Of a DNA stretch of 64,000 nt, positions 26,265-33,749 are shown piece after piece; positions within the stretch are counted from its first letter, which is position 1, and each line of letters opens with the position of its first letter. Position numbers and translations under genes: made by a program. The stretch covers positions 5,005,001 through 5,069,000 of the forward strand of contig NZ_JACHMI010000001.1 in assembly GCF_014207985.1 (NCBI RefSeq). Reading direction: 5' to 3'. The DNA comes from Nonomuraea rubra. GTDB taxonomy: Bacteria; Actinomycetota; Actinomycetes; Streptosporangiales; Streptosporangiaceae. Under the pieces are notes generated by a model. That model did no database searches, was not told the origin of the DNA, and saw only the letters and a program-made list of their open reading frames with translations.

Positions 26265-27055
26265 CACATCGCGCTCCTGATCGCCCACAGGTCGGGGAAG
26301 CAGGGGGCCAGCGAGCTCATGAGGTAGTGGCCGCCGCTGGAGCCGCCGGTGCCGGGACGGGCGCCGATCGTCCGCTCCACCATTTTCAGGTGCCGGTAAC
26401 GCCACTCCTGGATGGTCTCGTCCAGGTCCACCATGCGCTCGCAGAGCTGCGCGGCGCCCGTGTCGTCCTGGTAGACGCGCAGCAGCAGCTCCTGAAGGTC
26501 CTGCGACGGCTCCAGCTGCTCGGTCACGTCCCTGTGCAGCTTGTCCTTCGGCACCTCGTAGCCGCGCAGGTAGAGGTAGGTGAGCAGGGAGTCGTACAGG
26601 GAGGGCCTGGCCATCGCGGCCGCGATCCTGCCGTGCGCCGGGCTGCCCTCCGGCTGGCCGGCCAGGACCCGCTCGTCGCGCCGCCCGAGCACCGCCTCGA
26701 TCTCCCTGAACTGCGCCGACTGGAAGCCGCTGCTGGTGCCGAGCTTGCCGCGGAACGTGGAGAACTGGCCGGGCGTCATCGTCTCCAGCACGTCCATCTG
26801 GGCCGCCGCCAGCTTCAGTATCCGCAGCAGCCGGTGCAGGGTCCGCATCGCGTGCGCGGTGAACCCGCCCGCCAGCTCCAGCTGCAGCTCCGCCATCTCG
26901 TGCAACGTCTGCTTGAACCACAGCTCGTACACCTGGTGGATGACGATGAACAACGTCTCGTCGTGGCTGTCGGAAACCGGCCGCTGCGCCCCGAGAATCT
27001 CGTCGAGCGCCAAGTACGAGGAATACGTGAGAACAGTTTTTTCCGTCATGTGCAT
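26264..27055 (-). CDS. kynA: Tryptophan 2,3-dioxygenase
   Basis: Heme dioxygenase of 263 residues, near the usual 270-280. Substrate and heme pocket blocks are clear: FIVIHQVYELWFKQTLHE (distal His), TPGQFSTFRGKLGTSSGFQS, RGYEVPKD and EWRYRHLKMVERTIG with the proximal heme His; the C-terminal loop GTGGSSGGHYL binds the substrate carboxylate. It opens the indole ring of L-tryptophan to N-formylkynurenine. Start MHMTEK at 27055; the internal ATG at 27049 is an alternative. Primary kynurenine catabolism cannot be excluded, but location inside the cluster and coupling to a kynureninase suggest supply of an anthranilate-type unit. Confidence 0.93.
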   Translation of the reverse strand: MHMTEKTVLTYSSYLALDEILGAQRPVSDSHDETLFIVIHQVYELWFKQTLHEMAELQLELAGGFTAHAMRTLHRLLRILKLAAAQMDVLETMTPGQFSTFRGKLGTSSGFQSAQFREIEAVLGRRDERVLAGQPEGSPAHGRIAAAMARPSLYDSLLTYLYLRGYEVPKDKLHRDVTEQLEPSQDLQELLLRVYQDDTGAAQLCERMVDLDETIQEWRYRHLKMVERTIGARPGTGGSSGGHYLMSSLAPCFPDLWAIRSAM

Positions 27056-27146
27056 AACGGTGCGCCCCGGATAATTCCGGCACCATGCCGCTGCGCAGCA
27101 GCTACCTGCGCGGAATCGGCCGCTTCCTGCCATTCACCCGAATTCA

Positions 27147-27162
27147 GCACGCCACGAGATGC
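27147..27162 (+). promoter_or_regulatory. Cluster element before the acyltransferase
   Basis: Reads GCACGCCACGAGATGC on the plus strand, a strict match, ending 69 bp before the acyltransferase ATG at 27232. No matching half is seen for the divergent dioxygenase, whose start lies 91 bp away. Confidence 0.55.
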
Positions 27163-27231
27163 GCCCGTGAAGAGCGCGGCGTGACGATGGCGCCAGGTCC
27201 CATCAACGAACGGACTGCGAGGAAGCATGCC

Positions 27232-28512
27232 ATGACATCACCGGAAATCATCAGCAATGGCGGTGGCGGCGGAAAACGCGCGCCACGGCTCGACGGCTTG
27301 CGCGGATATCTGGCGCTCGGCGTGATCATCGTGCACGTCGCCTTCGCCGCCGGCGTCATCGGCTTCTACGACAAGCCCGCCGACACCATCTGGGCCGTCC
27401 TGGTCCAGGGCTTCAACGTGCTGCTGCCGCCCTTCTTCGTGATGTCCGGACTGCTGCTGTACCGGCCGTTCGCCAGAGCGACCATCGTCGGCACGCCCCG
27501 CCCGGCCATCAGGAGCTACCTCATCAAGCGCATGCTGCGCATCCTGCCGGCCTACTGGCTGGTGGCCGTGGCCGCCCTGCTGCTGCTCAACGCCAAGAGC
27601 GTGGACGGCCTCTGGTACGTCCTGAGCCCGCTGCTGCTCATGCACAACTACGTGCCGGGCCCCGAGCTGGGCTACGCGGGCCTCGAACCCACCTGGACCG
27701 TCCCCGCCGAGGTCACCTTCTACCTGGCGCTGCCGATCCTGGCCTGGATCTTCGACAGGTACGCCAGGAAGGCTGAGACCCCCGGCGGCAAGGCCCGCCG
27801 CCTGATCGTGCCGCTCGCCGTCTTCGTGCTCGTGGGCCTGGCCTGGACCGTCTACACCCACCTGGAGTTCATGGGCCCGTTCCCGTACGAGTACTTCTGG
27901 GTGATCGGCTTCACCGGCTTCCTGGCCATCGGCATGGGGCTGGCGATCCTGGCCGCGTACGCGGAGGCCACCGGCACCACGCCGCGCCTCTGGCGCGCGG
28001 CTCAGCGCCGCCCGCTGCTGTTCTGGGCCGGCGCGCTGGTGGTGTACGTGATCAACTGCATCAGGCCGTTCGGCAAGCCCGGCATGGCCGACTACGCGAC
28101 GGTGCCGGAGGCGCTGGCGGAGATGGTGCTGTTCCTCGTCTTCGCGCTGCTGATCATCGCTCCGGTCGTCATCCCCGGCGTGCGCTCGGCGTTCATCGAC
28201 GCCGTGCTCACCAACCGGCCGATGCGCTTCTTCGGGCGCATCTCCTACGGCGTCTACCTGTGGCACTTCGTCCTGCAGTACCTGTGGCTGCAGAACGGCA
28301 GCATCTTCGGCGCCGCGCCGCTGCCGATGCCGGCGGTGATGGGCAAGGCCGGCTTCTGGGAGCTGCTCGCCGTGGTGCTGGTGGGCACCGTGATCATCGC
28401 CACGATCAGCTACTACCTGGTCGAGCTGCCCGCGATGCGGCTGCGCGAGCGGCTGGTCTCCTCCGGCCGCCGGCAGGCCGTGCAGGAGGACAGGCCGAAG
28501 GTCCCCGCCTAG
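27232..28512 (+). CDS. Membrane acyltransferase, acyltransferase-3 family (MdmB-like)
   Basis: Integral membrane protein of 426 residues with about ten hydrophobic segments. The family signature RAPRLDGLRGYLALGVIIVH at residues 15-34 holds the expected Arg and His; later FFVMSGLLLYRPFARA, PTWTVPAEVTFYLALPI and GVYLWHFVLQYLW. GAGGAAG is 8 bp before the ATG. Members of this family (for example MdmB) O-acylate sugars of macrolides and surface polymers. Here it may acylate the aminosugar or core on the inner membrane face, perhaps near export. Acceptor unknown. A strong terminator follows. Confidence 0.88.
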   Translation: MTSPEIISNGGGGGKRAPRLDGLRGYLALGVIIVHVAFAAGVIGFYDKPADTIWAVLVQGFNVLLPPFFVMSGLLLYRPFARATIVGTPRPAIRSYLIKRMLRILPAYWLVAVAALLLLNAKSVDGLWYVLSPLLLMHNYVPGPELGYAGLEPTWTVPAEVTFYLALPILAWIFDRYARKAETPGGKARRLIVPLAVFVLVGLAWTVYTHLEFMGPFPYEYFWVIGFTGFLAIGMGLAILAAYAEATGTTPRLWRAAQRRPLLFWAGALVVYVINCIRPFGKPGMADYATVPEALAEMVLFLVFALLIIAPVVIPGVRSAFIDAVLTNRPMRFFGRISYGVYLWHFVLQYLWLQNGSIFGAAPLPMPAVMGKAGFWELLAVVLVGTVIIATISYYLVELPAMRLRERLVSSGRRQAVQEDRPKVPA

Positions 28513-28520
28513 GGGGCGTG

Positions 28521-28570
28521 GCACACGGAAGTGGCGGCGGGCCCGGCCCGCCGCCACTTCTCGCGTGTGC
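28521..28570. terminator. Bidirectional terminator after the acyltransferase
   Basis: A perfect 15-bp stem (28528-28542 with 28546-28560) with a 3-nt loop, extended by outer arms GCACACG/CGTGTGC (28521-28527 and 28564-28570). It separates converging genes that end at 28512 and 28573. Confidence 0.88.
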
Positions 28571-28572
28571 GA

Positions 28573-29031
28573 TCAGCCCACCTTGGTCATCGTGGCCTCG
28601 TAGCCGCCGCCCGGCCAGGCCCAGCGGCCCGAGATGGTGGTGCCGTCCGCGCTGAACGCGCCGGTGAAGCCGGCGGGGGAGCCCTCGTCGCCGAACCAGA
28701 TGCTGAGGTCGCCGTCCTGGAGCTTCCAGGTGTAGGTGAAGGCGTTGCCCGTGCTGTCGAAGTACCGCGAGCGCAGCGCCTGGGTCTCGGCCTCGTAGCC
28801 GATGTACTCCACGCCCTTCATCGTGCCGTGCCCGTGGTCCATCTCGTGGTGCTGGACGAGGAAGAAGCCGCCCTCCATCCACTCGAAGGCCAGCCGCCCG
28901 CCCAGGGGGTCGCCGGAGTTGAGGTCCTTGCCGGTCATCTCCCAGGTGCCGACGAGCGGCTCCAGGGTCTTGAGCGCGGGGTCGGGAGTGGGGATCTGGT
29001 TCTGCGGGTTCTCGGTGACGGTCTCGGTCAT
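28573..29031 (-). CDS. DUF1579-like small beta-rich protein, copy 2
   Basis: Protein of 152 residues, paralogue of the one at 1828-2238: LVGTWEMTG, FEWMEGGFFLVQHHEMDH, EYIGYEAETQALR, WFGDEGSPAGF and WAWPGGGYEATMTK align along the whole length. GGAGGAG is 4 bp before the ATG. No signal peptide. It is last in a leftward operon with the DoxX-like and multicopper oxidase genes. Two copies of one rare family in a single cluster argue for a specific binding or protective job, still unknown. Confidence 0.75.
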   Translation of the reverse strand: MTETVTENPQNQIPTPDPALKTLEPLVGTWEMTGKDLNSGDPLGGRLAFEWMEGGFFLVQHHEMDHGHGTMKGVEYIGYEAETQALRSRYFDSTGNAFTYTWKLQDGDLSIWFGDEGSPAGFTGAFSADGTTISGRWAWPGGGYEATMTKVG

Positions 29032-29105
29032 GTCTCCTCCAGAGACATCTCGGGTCGGACAGGCCGACGCCCGGTACGCCGCGTCGCGTACCGGGCGTCA
29101 CGAGC

Positions 29106-29513
29106 TCACTTGGCGCCGAAGAACGCCTTGACGCGGGACCAGCGGCCCCAGACGACCAGGCCGGCGACGACGAGCAGGACGGCCTCGATGATCGGCGGGC
29201 CGCCGAGGACGAACGCGTTGGTGCCGGCCGCGCACACCAGCAGCCCGACGAGGCCGAGGGCGGCGACGCCGGTCAGGCGCGGGATCAGCAGGCCGATCGC
29301 GCCGGCGATCTCGATGACGGCGACCACGTACCTGAACCACTGACCGGCGCCGATGGCCTCGAACATGCCGACCATCGTGGGCTCGCCGATCAGCTTCAGT
29401 ACGCCGCCCAGCCCGATCTGGTACGCCAGGAGAACCTGGGCGACCCAGAGGGCGATGTTCTTGCCGCGGCCCGTCTTCTTGGGCGTCGCGGTGATGCTTT
29501 CTGTGGTGCTCAT
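29106..29513 (-). CDS. DoxX-family membrane protein
   Basis: Protein of 135 residues with four hydrophobic segments; the DoxX pattern is seen in LLAYQIGLGGVLKLIGEPTM and VVAVIEIAGAIGLLIPRLTG. GGAGG lies 5 bp before the ATG. DoxX proteins are small quinone- or redox-linked membrane proteins of loosely defined role. Coupling to a secreted multicopper oxidase (17-bp gap) suggests a membrane redox function or oxidative-stress defence linked to the product. Confidence 0.85.
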   Translation of the reverse strand: MSTTESITATPKKTGRGKNIALWVAQVLLAYQIGLGGVLKLIGEPTMVGMFEAIGAGQWFRYVVAVIEIAGAIGLLIPRLTGVAALGLVGLLVCAAGTNAFVLGGPPIIEAVLLVVAGLVVWGRWSRVKAFFGAK

Positions 29514-29530
29514 CCAGTCCTCCTTGAGAA

Positions 29531-30997
29531 CTAATTGACGATCTCCATCTGGCCCATCATTCCGAGGGCGGAGTGCTCCAGCATGTGGCAGTGATACACG
29601 TATCGGCCCAGGTGAGAGCCGATGTCGACCTGTAGGCGAACGGTCTCGCCCGGCTGGATGAGTACGGTGTCCTTCCAGCCGCCCTCACCCGGAAGCGGCG
29701 GCTTGCCGTCCCGGGACAGGAGCAGGAAGTGCGAGAGGTGGGTGTGGAAGTTGTGCGGGACGCCGAACCCGGACCCGCCGACGTTCGTGTCGCTGTTGGT
29801 GACCTCCCAGATCTCGGTGGTCCCCCGCTTGACCTGCATGTCCACCCTGGCCGGGTCGAACACCCGATCGTTGATCAGCGCCCTGATGTTGACCGGGTCC
29901 AGGCTGAGCACGAGCTTGCGGTCCTGGACGGCCGTCGGCATCGGGGCCAGTGGGCGGAGCTGCGCGGGCACCCGGCTGCGGTCGGCCGCCGCGCGTACGA
30001 CGTCGAAGCGCAGCACCGCGCCCGCCACGTCGTTGAGCGTCACGTGGCCGCCCAGCGGGACCCCGGCGAAGTCGACGACGATGTCGGCGCGCTCGCCCGA
30101 CGACAGCACCAGCCTGTCCACCGGGACCGGCGCGGGCAGCAGACCGGCGTCGGTGGCGATCTGCGTCATCCGCGCGCCGTCGAGCGTCAGCTCGAAGACG
30201 CGGTGGGTGGAGCCGTTGAGCAGGCGTAGGCGGTACTTGCGCGCGGCCACCTCGAAGTAGGGCTGCGGCTTGCCGTTGGCCAGCAGCGTCGGGCGGTTGT
30301 AGGGGTCGGCGGGGTCGAAGACCAGGTTCCCGGCGTCGTCGAACAGCGCGTCCCGCAGCATGATCGGCACGTCGTAGGAGCCCGACGGCAGGCCGAGCCG
30401 CCGCTCGTCCTCGTCGTCGATGAGGTAGAACCCGTGCAGGCCGCGGTAGACGTTCTCGGCCTCCAGATGGTGCGCGTGGTCGTGGTACCAGAGGGTCGCG
30501 CCCGGCTGGGCGTTCGGGTACAGATACGCCCTGCCCGAGCCCGGCGTGATCACGTCCGTCGGGTAGCCGTCGTACGCGGCGGCCACGCGCCCGCCGTGCA
30601 GGTGCACGTTGGTCTCGTGGCCGAGCTTGTTGTCGAAGGTGATCAGCGTCCTGCGGCCGCGCCTGGCGCGGATGGTGGGCCCGCAGAAGGAGCCGCCGTA
30701 GGTGAGCACGGGCGTGCTCAGTCCCGGCAGGATCTGGGCCGTCGCCGGCTGCACGGCCAGCCGGTAGATGTCGGTGTCGGAGGTGCGCACCGACGGGATG
30801 CGGGTGGCGGGCACCGGCATCTTGACGGAGAAGGGGGTGACGGCCGGGCCCGACCTGACCGCGGGCACCCGGCCCGCGTGGTCGTGCACGTGGAGGTGCT
30901 GCGGCGTTCGCCGCGTGTCCCCGGACTGGACGAACGGGGCCAGCGCGACGCCTCCCGTCAGCCCGCCGAGAACGAGTAAGCGCCGTCGGCTCAACAT
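29531..30997 (-). CDS. Secreted multicopper oxidase (bilirubin oxidase / phenoxazinone synthase type)
   Basis: Protein of 488 residues with three cupredoxin domains. Copper motifs: HLHGG, WYHDHAHHLE, HNFHTHLSHF and the C-terminal YHCHMLEHSALGMMG, which has the T1 Cys, His and Met. The N-terminus SRRRLLVLGGLTGGVALAPF looks like a Tat signal. AGGAG stands 6 bp before the ATG at 30997. CotA/PhsA-like oxidases oxidise phenols and o-aminophenols; PhsA couples aminophenols related to 3-hydroxyanthranilate. In this cluster it could oxidise a phenolic or aminophenolic arm outside the membrane, or detoxify. Family certain, role inferred. Confidence 0.9.
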   Translation of the reverse strand: MLSRRRLLVLGGLTGGVALAPFVQSGDTRRTPQHLHVHDHAGRVPAVRSGPAVTPFSVKMPVPATRIPSVRTSDTDIYRLAVQPATAQILPGLSTPVLTYGGSFCGPTIRARRGRRTLITFDNKLGHETNVHLHGGRVAAAYDGYPTDVITPGSGRAYLYPNAQPGATLWYHDHAHHLEAENVYRGLHGFYLIDDEDERRLGLPSGSYDVPIMLRDALFDDAGNLVFDPADPYNRPTLLANGKPQPYFEVAARKYRLRLLNGSTHRVFELTLDGARMTQIATDAGLLPAPVPVDRLVLSSGERADIVVDFAGVPLGGHVTLNDVAGAVLRFDVVRAAADRSRVPAQLRPLAPMPTAVQDRKLVLSLDPVNIRALINDRVFDPARVDMQVKRGTTEIWEVTNSDTNVGGSGFGVPHNFHTHLSHFLLLSRDGKPPLPGEGGWKDTVLIQPGETVRLQVDIGSHLGRYVYHCHMLEHSALGMMGQMEIVN

Positions 30998-31047
30998 GGC
31001 TGAACTCCTATCGCCAGCTCCGAGGGTGGCATCGCACCCCGGAGCGG

Positions 31048-31063
31048 TCATCTTCCGTATTGC
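31048..31063 (-). promoter_or_regulatory. Cluster element before the multicopper oxidase operon
   Basis: In gene sense GCAATACGGAAGATGA, one mismatch to GCA-N7-AGATGC and 14 of 16 identical to the copy at 21955-21940. It ends 50 bp before the oxidase start. Two direct repeats of GCTCACTTGACG lie just beyond it, the second overlapping the stop of the next gene. Confidence 0.5.
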
Positions 31064-31081
31064 TCACTTGACGCGTAGTGC

Positions 31082-32374
31082 TCACTTGACGGCCAGCCGG
31101 CGCGGCGTCAGCCCGCGGGCGCAGTCGTCGTTGTGGGCGTCGAGCAGGCGCTGCGCCGAGACCGTCGCCGCGGCCAGCCGCGTGCCCGGGTCGGCGCCGC
31201 GCAGGACGCCGGCCATGGCGTCCGTCAGCCGGTCCTGGATCCCGGCGAGGTCGCCGGCGATCGCGCCGAGCGCGGCGGGCGAGCCGTCGGCCGCGCGGAG
31301 CTGGTCGGTGGCCGCCCGGTGGATCGGGTGCCGGTCGTACCAGCCCTCCCGCTCCAGCAGCTCGACCGAGGCGCCGGTGACCGGCAGGAACCCGGCGGCG
31401 CGGTGCCATCCGGCCACGTTGCGGGCGTCGAGCAGGTACTGCAGGAACGCCAGCGCGCCGTCCGCCCTGTCGCGGGGCAGCCCGGCGGTGAGCCAGAACG
31501 CCTGGCCCGAGACCAGGTGCCCGGCGCGCGGCGCCGCCTCGTTGTACGGCAGCGGGCAGGCCACCGCCTCGAAGCCCGCCTCGGAACAGGCCCGCGCGAC
31601 CATCCCGGCGACGACGGAGGAGGCGATGGTGAAGGCCGCCCGCTGCTCGGTGAAGGCCCGCAGCGTGCCGCCCCAGTCCTCCGGCGTACCCGTGTCCAGG
31701 TAGTGGCCCCGCTCGTGCAGGCCCTGCCACCAGGTGGCGTAGGCCAGCAGCTCCGCGGAGTCGAGCGTCACCTTCTCCGCGCGCCCCGACCTGCCGTTGT
31801 CGTGGTCGGTCAGCAGCCCGCCCTGGCCGGCCACGGCCTGCTGGATCAGCCAGCCGTGGTTGGCCCAGGTGGCGGGCGAGCCGGTGGCGGCGCAGGCCGA
31901 CTCCAGCTCGCCCCAGGTCCGCGGCATCGCGGTGACGCCCGCGGCCTCCAGCATGGCGGTGTTGCCCAGCAGCACCGCCGTGGTGGCGGTCATCGGCGCG
32001 GCGGCCAGCTCGCCCGCGTAGGTGTAGTAGCCGCGTACGGCGGGCTCCAGGTCGCCGAGGACGACGCGCTCGCCGAGGATCTCGCCGCGGCCGGCGACGG
32101 CCCGCTCGATCGGCACGAACAGCGGCTCGCCCGACGGCCCCCGCGTGTCCAGGGCGAGCCGGGTCGCGGTGGCGTAGTACTCGGCGAGGTCCGGGGGCCG
32201 GCCCTGCCCGGCGGCCCTGGCCACCTCGGCGGGCAGCTCGCGGAAGCCGTACCCGGTGACCTCGATCCGGTAGCCCGGGTGGGCGGCCTCGAAACCGGCG
32301 GCCAGCTTCTTGATCGGATCCAGGTAGCCCGGCAGCGGATGCTCCGCGAGCCAGACGTTGACGACCGTTGTCAT
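31082..32374 (-). CDS. ABC-type solute-binding protein (family 1) lacking a signal peptide
   Basis: Protein of 430 residues of the UgpB/MalE sugar-binding type: LDPIKKLAAGFEAAHPGYRI, NTAMLEAAGVTAMPRTWGEL, RAFTEQRAAFTIASSVVAGM and LQYLLDARNVAGWHRAAGFL followed by PVTG. The start ATG at 32374 gives MTTVVNVWLAEHPLPGY, which is already the first beta-strand of the mature fold, so no signal peptide or lipobox is present; the longer in-frame extension to 32467 is also not a signal peptide. No permease or ATPase genes are near. It is therefore likely cytosolic. Binding or sequestration of the toxic enediyne or a sugar intermediate is a possible role. Confidence 0.85.
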   Translation of the reverse strand: MTTVVNVWLAEHPLPGYLDPIKKLAAGFEAAHPGYRIEVTGYGFRELPAEVARAAGQGRPPDLAEYYATATRLALDTRGPSGEPLFVPIERAVAGRGEILGERVVLGDLEPAVRGYYTYAGELAAAPMTATTAVLLGNTAMLEAAGVTAMPRTWGELESACAATGSPATWANHGWLIQQAVAGQGGLLTDHDNGRSGRAEKVTLDSAELLAYATWWQGLHERGHYLDTGTPEDWGGTLRAFTEQRAAFTIASSVVAGMVARACSEAGFEAVACPLPYNEAAPRAGHLVSGQAFWLTAGLPRDRADGALAFLQYLLDARNVAGWHRAAGFLPVTGASVELLEREGWYDRHPIHRAATDQLRAADGSPAALGAIAGDLAGIQDRLTDAMAGVLRGADPGTRLAAATVSAQRLLDAHNDDCARGLTPRRLAVK

Positions 32375-32403
32375 CGCCTCATCATGAACACGCGCCCGCG
32401 CCC

Positions 32404-32478
32404 GCACATCTCGTGACGTGCGCTGTTTCGCGAGGCCACACAGCAATTCAGAGGATGAGTGATCCAACAGCGAGATGT
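32404..32478. promoter_or_regulatory. Cluster elements between solute-binding protein and halogenase operon
   Basis: On the minus strand, in the sense of the solute-binding gene, GCACGTCACGAGATGT (32419-32404) ends 29 bp before that start. A weaker half for the rightward halogenase operon, ending CAGCGAGATGT at 32478, stands 42 bp before its GTG. The left arm CACATCTCG and right arm CGAGATGTG form a long-spaced inverted repeat. Confidence 0.5.
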
Positions 32479-32520
32479 GACCCTGGCTCCGAGTCGCATG
32501 GCGGCGAATGGAGGAGCACG

Positions 32521-33738
32521 GTGATCAGTACCCATGACGAGTTCGATGTTGTCGTGATCGGTGGCGGCCCCGGCGGATCGAGCACGGCCGGACTGCTGGC
32601 CAAACGTAACCATCGCGTGCTGGTGCTCGAACGCGAGAAGTTCCCCCGCTACCACATCGGCGAGTCGCTGATCACGGGGTCCATGCCCACGCTGGAGGAG
32701 CTGGGCCTGCGCTCGCGGCTCGACCAGATGGGCTTCGTCAAGAAGTACGGCGGCACGCTGCTGTGGGGCAAGAACCAGGGCACCTGGGACTTCCGTTTCG
32801 CCGAGGCGGCCAACTATGAGCACACCTACCAGGTGCGGCGGGCCGACTTCGACGCCGTCCTGCTGGCCAGGGCCAGGGAGCTGGGCGCGACGGTGCTGGA
32901 AGAGGCCACCGTCAAGCACTTCCTGTTCGAGGGCGACCGCATCTGCGGCGTCACGTACACGGTCAAGGGCGACCAGGAGCCGCGTACGGCACGCTGCCGC
33001 GTGCTGGTGGACGCCTCGGGGCAGCAGCACGTGCTGGCCCGCCACTTCGACCTGGTCGAGTGGCACGACGACCTGCGCAACATCGCCGTCTGGTCCTACT
33101 TCCAGGGCTGCAAGCGCTACGGCGGCACCCGGGCCGGCGACACGGTCACCGAGAACAGGCCGAACGGCTGGTTCTGGTTCATCCCGCTGCACGACGGCAC
33201 GGTGAGCGTCGGCTACGTCACCCCGATCGACGAGTACAAGAAGTCGGGCAAGAGCCTGGAGGAGCTGTTCGCCTCGGAGCTGGCCGCCTCCGAGGAGGTC
33301 AGGGCGCTGACCGAGGGCGCCACCCGGGCCAGCGCCTTCCGCAGCATCCGCGACTGGTCCTACACCTGCAAGAGCTTCCACGGCCCCGGCTGGGCCCTGG
33401 TGGGCGACGCGGCGGCCTTCATCGACCCGCTGCTGTCCACGGGCGTCGGCCTGGCGCTGCGCGGCTCGCTCGGGCTGGCCAACGCGCTGGACGCCGCCCT
33501 GCGCGACCCGTCCTGCGAGGAGCAGGTGCTGGCGCGCTACGAGAAGGACTACCGCACCTTCCTGAACTCCCTGCTGGCCTTCGTGCGCTTCTTCTACGAC
33601 CGCACCCGCCACAAGGAGGAGTACTGGGAGAAGGCTCAGGAGCTGCTCGACCCGCGCAGGCTGCGCCCGCGGAAGATCGACTTCGCGACGATGCTCTCCG
33701 GCGTCTCGGGCGTCCACGACATCTTCCACACCGACTGA
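32521..33738 (+). CDS. FAD-dependent halogenase (SgcC3-like)
   Basis: Flavoprotein of 405 residues: FAD fold DVVVIGGGPGGSSTAGLL, halogenase-type EREKFPRYHIGESLITGSMP, the GWxWxIP region NGWFWFIPLHDGTVSVGYV, and FAD motif VGDAAAFIDPLLSTGVGLAL. GTG start with GGAGGAG 5 bp upstream. It is shorter than many carrier-dependent halogenases (about 490-500), with a reduced C-terminal part. The next gene is an adenylation-carrier protein, so it probably chlorinates the carrier-bound hydroxyaryl acid, as SgcC3 does with beta-tyrosine. A related FAD reductase-type oxidoreductase cannot be fully excluded. Confidence 0.82.
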   Translation: MISTHDEFDVVVIGGGPGGSSTAGLLAKRNHRVLVLEREKFPRYHIGESLITGSMPTLEELGLRSRLDQMGFVKKYGGTLLWGKNQGTWDFRFAEAANYEHTYQVRRADFDAVLLARARELGATVLEEATVKHFLFEGDRICGVTYTVKGDQEPRTARCRVLVDASGQQHVLARHFDLVEWHDDLRNIAVWSYFQGCKRYGGTRAGDTVTENRPNGWFWFIPLHDGTVSVGYVTPIDEYKKSGKSLEELFASELAASEEVRALTEGATRASAFRSIRDWSYTCKSFHGPGWALVGDAAAFIDPLLSTGVGLALRGSLGLANALDAALRDPSCEEQVLARYEKDYRTFLNSLLAFVRFFYDRTRHKEEYWEKAQELLDPRRLRPRKIDFATMLSGVSGVHDIFHTD

Positions 33739-33749
33739 CGGAGTGCCTG

